Assembly (NCBI GenBank): GCA_003024985.2
Contig: PXIH01S0001234.1
Origin: Euperipatoides rowelli
Taxonomy: Eukaryota > Onychophora > Udeonychophora > Euonychophora > Peripatopsidae
Direction: 5' to 3' (one strand)
DNA: 10,239 nt
Position numbers and translations under genes: made by a program. This document shows positions 7,670 to 10,239 of the stretch, one piece after another (position 1 is the first letter of the stretch; every line of letters starts with the position of its first letter). A model generated the notes under the pieces. That model was not told the origin of the DNA, ran no database searches, and worked only from the letters and a program-made list of their open reading frames with translations.

Positions 7670-8176
7670 TAGAAAAAAGGAATGATTAAAGTGACTTCCC
7701 TGGATGAGGAATTGGAGTTGAACGAAAAACATATGAAGCATCTTGCGGGCCGGGAATAGGGTGACGCCTACTTCCAGCCCGATGGTCACAGGATCCTTCA
7801 TGTGTGTGGCTGCTGAAATTAGATTTAGGAAGCATTTTCATTGCAACGCTCAGCCTTATATTTTCTCCCAATTGTTTTAATGTCCGGCTGGGTAAAACGA
7901 CTGGAGGACATTCTTGAACCGATAATTTGCAGTCACGAGTCAAGAACCTTTAACTTAGCTGAGAACTTTTTACCAGAGCTATTGTGCTGCAACCAGCCGA
8001 ATACTTATTAAACCCTCTAGCCCTGGAGAACACTACTTTGGAACAATCCAATTTTTTCTCCTACTGTGAACCTAAGAGGGGGCATAGCAATCTAGCTTGT
8101 ACAAGAACGGCACGCCTCATATGTTCGCTCACTGTTTTGGAAATTTGGGGTCCAAATTTTTCCAGTGGGGAGAGTA
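7670..8176 (+). other. Internal region between the LTR-like repeats
   Basis: This is about 507 bp, more G/C-rich than the surrounding DNA and absent from both repeats. The plus-strand frame opening at 7682 gives a charged 25-residue peptide (MIKVTSLDEELELNEK...) ending at TAG 7757-7759. The same frame continues as protein-like pieces between further stops, so a decayed gag-like frame is possible but not recognisable. The open frames at 7686-7943 (minus) and 7984-8214 (plus) have no motif I recognise; the second runs into the right repeat. No Asp protease, RT or zinc-knuckle motif is visible. Confidence 0.45.
8164..8174 (+). other. Candidate polypurine tract
   Basis: AGTGGGGAGAG has one non-purine and lies two bases before the proposed start of the right repeat. 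In LTR retrotransposons such a tract primes plus-strand DNA synthesis. No such tract precedes the left repeat, as expected. Confidence 0.4.
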
Positions 8177-8221
8177 CGACAAGCTGTCATATTTTATTTT
8201 ATCTTATTTATTAATTGGTTT

Positions 8222-8376
8222 GTTCAAGTGACGACTGAATTATTTCAGGATGTGATTATTTTCTTTAATACAGCATTTACGTAATTCAAAAATTTTGCTC
8301 TTAAATGTTGTATTAAAGTGACGTGGCAGTTTACTGAATTTAATTACCTCCTGAAATATTAAAACTTCGCTTGAAC
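8222..8376. repeat. Long inverted repeat in U3 of the right repeat
   Basis: This copy has the same GTTCAAG...CTTGAAC outer arms. The inner stem is formed by 8267-8281 with 8300-8314, slightly more diverged than in the left copy. The sequence between the inner arms (8282-8299) has changed most, as expected for an unconstrained loop. Confidence 0.68.
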
Positions 8377-8430
8377 TTGCTAATTAATTAATTATGCAAC
8401 TATTCATTTGTATGATTGATATCCCCGTGA

Positions 8431-8458
8431 TATAAAAGGGATATTGCCCCTACAGTCA
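8431..8458 (+). promoter_or_regulatory. TATA box and initiator-like site of right LTR
   Basis: TATAAAAG (8431-8438) is followed by CAGTCA (8453-8458); the two A residues of that site lie 23 and 27 bases from the first T. This spacing fits an RNA polymerase II core promoter and would mark the U3/R border. The left repeat has TCTAAAAG (7388-7395) and the same CAGTCA (7410-7415), so its promoter is probably weakened. Activity is inferred, not shown. Confidence 0.5.
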
Positions 8459-8651
8459 GAGCTTGCGTTCGCATATTAGAGTAGCCACCATGGTCCTCTA
8501 GTGAAGAGTTTTCCATTTTATTTATTGTATTTATTTTATTCTACTGTAGCTGGGGAGCCAGGTGCGCCTTCTAGGTTTCAAGCCGCCTCTCAGCAGGGTT
8601 TAACCGCACATTGTCAGTATGAGGCTTTTCATTTGTTTTGCCATAACCAAG

Positions 8652-8657
8652 AATAAA
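8652..8657 (+). terminator. Polyadenylation signal AATAAA of right LTR
   Basis: AATAAA is conserved with the left copy and followed by GCCAGCAATTC. In an intact element this copy would end the genomic transcript. The AT-rich setting makes isolated AATAAA common, so the support is its conserved position in both repeats. Confidence 0.5.
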
Positions 8658-8725
8658 ATATATTTGCCAGCAATTCTTCTCATCTATTTATTTCGCTGTT
8701 AGCATTATTGTGATCAATGATTCGG

Positions 8726-9849
8726 TTGTAAAAATATAGAATTATAATATATAAATATAAATACTATACATAAACACCATAGTACGGTATATACATACAG
8801 TTATTCATTGACGATGATGTCAAGACATAGCAAAATAGGGGTGGCCGGGTGGGGGTGGTACACTTGATGAAAATAACTAAAAAAGTTTTGTGATTTTTTT
8901 TTTTTTTAAAAAAAATCCTGATGCTGGTTTTTCACAAATAAAATTAAAAAAAAACTGCTTGCCTGGTCATTTTTGGTACCATAACTGGATGAGAAACAAT
9001 ACTTTTAGTGGCCTAAGTAGCATATCACTTGCCCTAGCATCCCATACACAATGAAGAGACACATGTGCCTGTTCAACCTCATTCTTTGGATATTTAAATG
9101 TTAAATAAGCAGCCTTTATTTCTGTATAGATTAAAATGTTTAATTTTTCTATCAAACGTTTCATTTTTTGTGTATCCTATTCTTAAAACTTAATTTGACT
9201 ATTAAAGTTAACCTTCATTTGGGAAAAAAAAGTTTGATGTTTATATCTGTAATATTGGGATTAATGTCCACTCTGTGGGATGTACTCAAACTAGGAAAAG
9301 GGCAAAAAAGGGGTCCATGAGTCCAAAGCAATTCCAATAAAGGGGTAACGCTAATACCGTGATCGCATATATATGGGGTTTTATGAAACAACGTAGCTTT
9401 AAGGGTCGTGGTGGAGTGGAACATAGAAAACAAAGGTTATAAAGTAATGTACAAAATACAAATATAAAGTAACTCTTTGCCTAATTCTAGATTCGATCCC
9501 TCTTATAATTATCTAAACTAATGATAAATGCGTGCGATGTGTATCAGAGAACATGCAAGTAATTACTTTTTGAAAATATGTTTATTGAACATCCACAGGA
9601 TGTTTGTCAAAAGGTTTTTTTACAAGGAATTGGGAAGGAAAAATCAGAATACAATTCGAGCAACGCTCTAATGTAAATTTTATATTTTATAAGTATAAAA
9701 AGATGACGGAACTACAAGCTCTTACAAAACGTTTTGGGTTTCCCCTTACGTATAAAACAGTTTTAGATTAATGGTTGAAACTTGAAAAGTTCAATTTGTT
9801 TAATGTCTGATTTATTTATGTGGCAATAAAAATAAATGTAATGAATTTT
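8726..9849. other. AT-rich non-coding stretch
   Basis: No supported gene is present. Small items are a G-rich patch (8838-8858, three G runs plus a GG), a T14/A8 near-palindrome (8892-8917), one TACGGTA word (8783-8789) and a hairpin AACATCC-ACA-GGATGTT (9588-9604). The minus-strand frames at 8967-9164 and 9215-9433 lack motifs and look like chance ORFs. Confidence 0.5.
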
Positions 9850-10239
9850 GATTAAATATAGTCACCACTGGCGGGAAGTCCCTAAGCCAGATGCCTTTGA
9901 TGATTCTTTTTGATGTTGAAAAAGACGATTCATCCACACCCTGTAATATTAATATGAAGTTACTATATGGCCAGCTGGAGCAGAAAGAGGCTTTCTTCCT
10001 TTAGTCCAGTAGCTTCAAACCTAGCTGGGAGGAATCCTGCAATAGTATTGGTCAGCTAGGTATTTGAGGTCAGAATGTAGAGTGGTCTCTTGATCACATG
10101 ATACAATGATCAATCCTGACAGGTGTCTTGTGAGTTCCTCAAGTCTAGACTGGATGCAGTGACAGATGTTGGAGAAGTCTGTATTTCAGATGATGGAAAA
10201 TGCTCCAGCTGTTCCAAGAAGGTCAGCAGTCCAGGGTGT
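9850..10239. other. Higher-complexity edge region, possible exon or repeat, unassigned
   Basis: From about 9850 to the right edge the long A/T tracts stop and base composition becomes more even, as in coding or older repeat DNA. On the minus strand a frame is open from about 10193 down to a TAG at 10021-10023 (about 56 codons; its first part reads N-T-D-F-S-N-I-C-H-C-I-Q). A second minus-strand frame is open from the edge to a TGA near 10111 (about 42 codons). On the plus strand a frame containing L-F-D-V-E-K-D-D-S-S is open between about 9860 and 10003. None matches a family I know, and they compete, so no CDS is called. Confidence 0.35.

Larger units (their letters stand above)
7143..8725 (+). 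mobile_element. Putative small non-autonomous LTR retrotransposon
   Basis: Two direct repeats, 7143-7669 and 8177-8725, flank about 507 bp of sequence that is not shared between them. Within each repeat the order is long inverted repeat, TATA-like box, CAGTCA initiator-like site 23-27 bases on, then AATAAA about 190 bases further. That matches U3-R-U5 of an LTR transcribed on the plus strand. Just before the right repeat is a purine tract (8164-8174, AGTGGGGAGAG), placed as a polypurine tract should be. There is no gag-pol, so it would depend on enzymes from another element; the closest described classes are TRIM-like or internally deleted LTR elements. No tRNA-complementary primer site after the left repeat and no flanking target duplication could be identified. 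A plain tandem duplication of a regulatory segment remains possible. Confidence 0.6.
8177..8725 (+). repeat. Right LTR-like direct repeat
   Basis: This is the partner of 7143-7669 in the same orientation. It preserves a consensus TATAAAAG (8431-8438) and AATAAA (8652-8657). Its 5' end follows a purine tract directly. A possible LTR terminus is GTGATCA at 8710-8716, ending in CA; the alignment with the left copy then needs a 4-base insertion. The hairpins downstream of the start site are partly decayed here compared with the left copy. Confidence 0.65.

Noticed and set aside
7686-7943. 85-codon minus-strand frame in the interior of the LTR-like element.
   Set aside because: It has no recognisable motif and is on the strand opposite to the proposed transcription direction; a chance frame is more likely.
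8838-8858. Possible G-quadruplex in a G-rich patch.
   Set aside because: Only three runs of three or more G are present; the fourth is GG, so a stable four-run quadruplex is not supported.
9409-9500. A-box-like TGGTGGAGTGG (9409-9419) and B-box-like GATTCGATCC suggest a tRNA or tRNA-derived SINE.
   Set aside because: The boxes are about 80 bases apart, no acceptor or T-stem pairing can be formed around TTCGATC, and no poly(T) terminator or tail follows at the right place.

Overview
This window looks like non-coding, transposon-littered DNA from an animal, most likely an invertebrate. It is strongly AT-rich, with long A/T tracts. It has no compact bacterial-style gene layout and no ribosome-binding sites. 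The recognisable parts are eukaryotic transposable elements: a decayed LINE reverse transcriptase, a hAT-like non-autonomous DNA transposon, a foldback element and a pair of LTR-like direct repeats. The species cannot be named from sequence alone. No host gene can be assigned with confidence; the longer open frames in the central part look like chance ORFs in AT-rich DNA.

Layout. Positions 1-1270 hold the 3' part of a non-LTR retrotransposon on the minus strand. It has RT motifs (QGCPLSP, YTDD), a thumb-like region, the usual LINE carboxy-terminal Trp/His segment and an Arg-Pro-rich tail that runs off the left edge. It is broken by three in-frame stops and two frameshifts. Positions 1271-2460 are AT-rich filler with a 13-G run and a foldback element (1732-1886). 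Positions 2462-2818 are a small hAT-like element. Positions 2828-7142 are about 4.3 kb of low-complexity, apparently unique DNA. Two short words, TAGGCTA and TACCGTA (either strand), recur there far more often than base composition predicts.

Positions 7143-8725 are the most structured part. Two direct repeats of about 530-550 bp, near 90% identical by eye, flank about 507 bp of unrelated sequence. Each repeat has, in order, a long imperfect inverted repeat, a TATA-like box, an initiator-like CAGTCA, hairpins just downstream (best preserved in the left copy) and AATAAA. A purine tract lies just before the right copy. This is the order U3-R-U5, with a polypurine tract, of a small non-autonomous LTR retrotransposon. 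A primer-binding site and target-site duplication were not found. The rest (8726-10239) is AT-rich DNA ending in a more complex edge region (about 9850-10239) with competing short open frames and no identifiable product.

The genes do not work together as a pathway. The window is best read as a host intron or intergenic region recording several independent transposon insertions. The best candidate for something undescribed is the compact LTR-like element with hairpin-rich repeats; the short-word enrichment in the unique DNA comes second.
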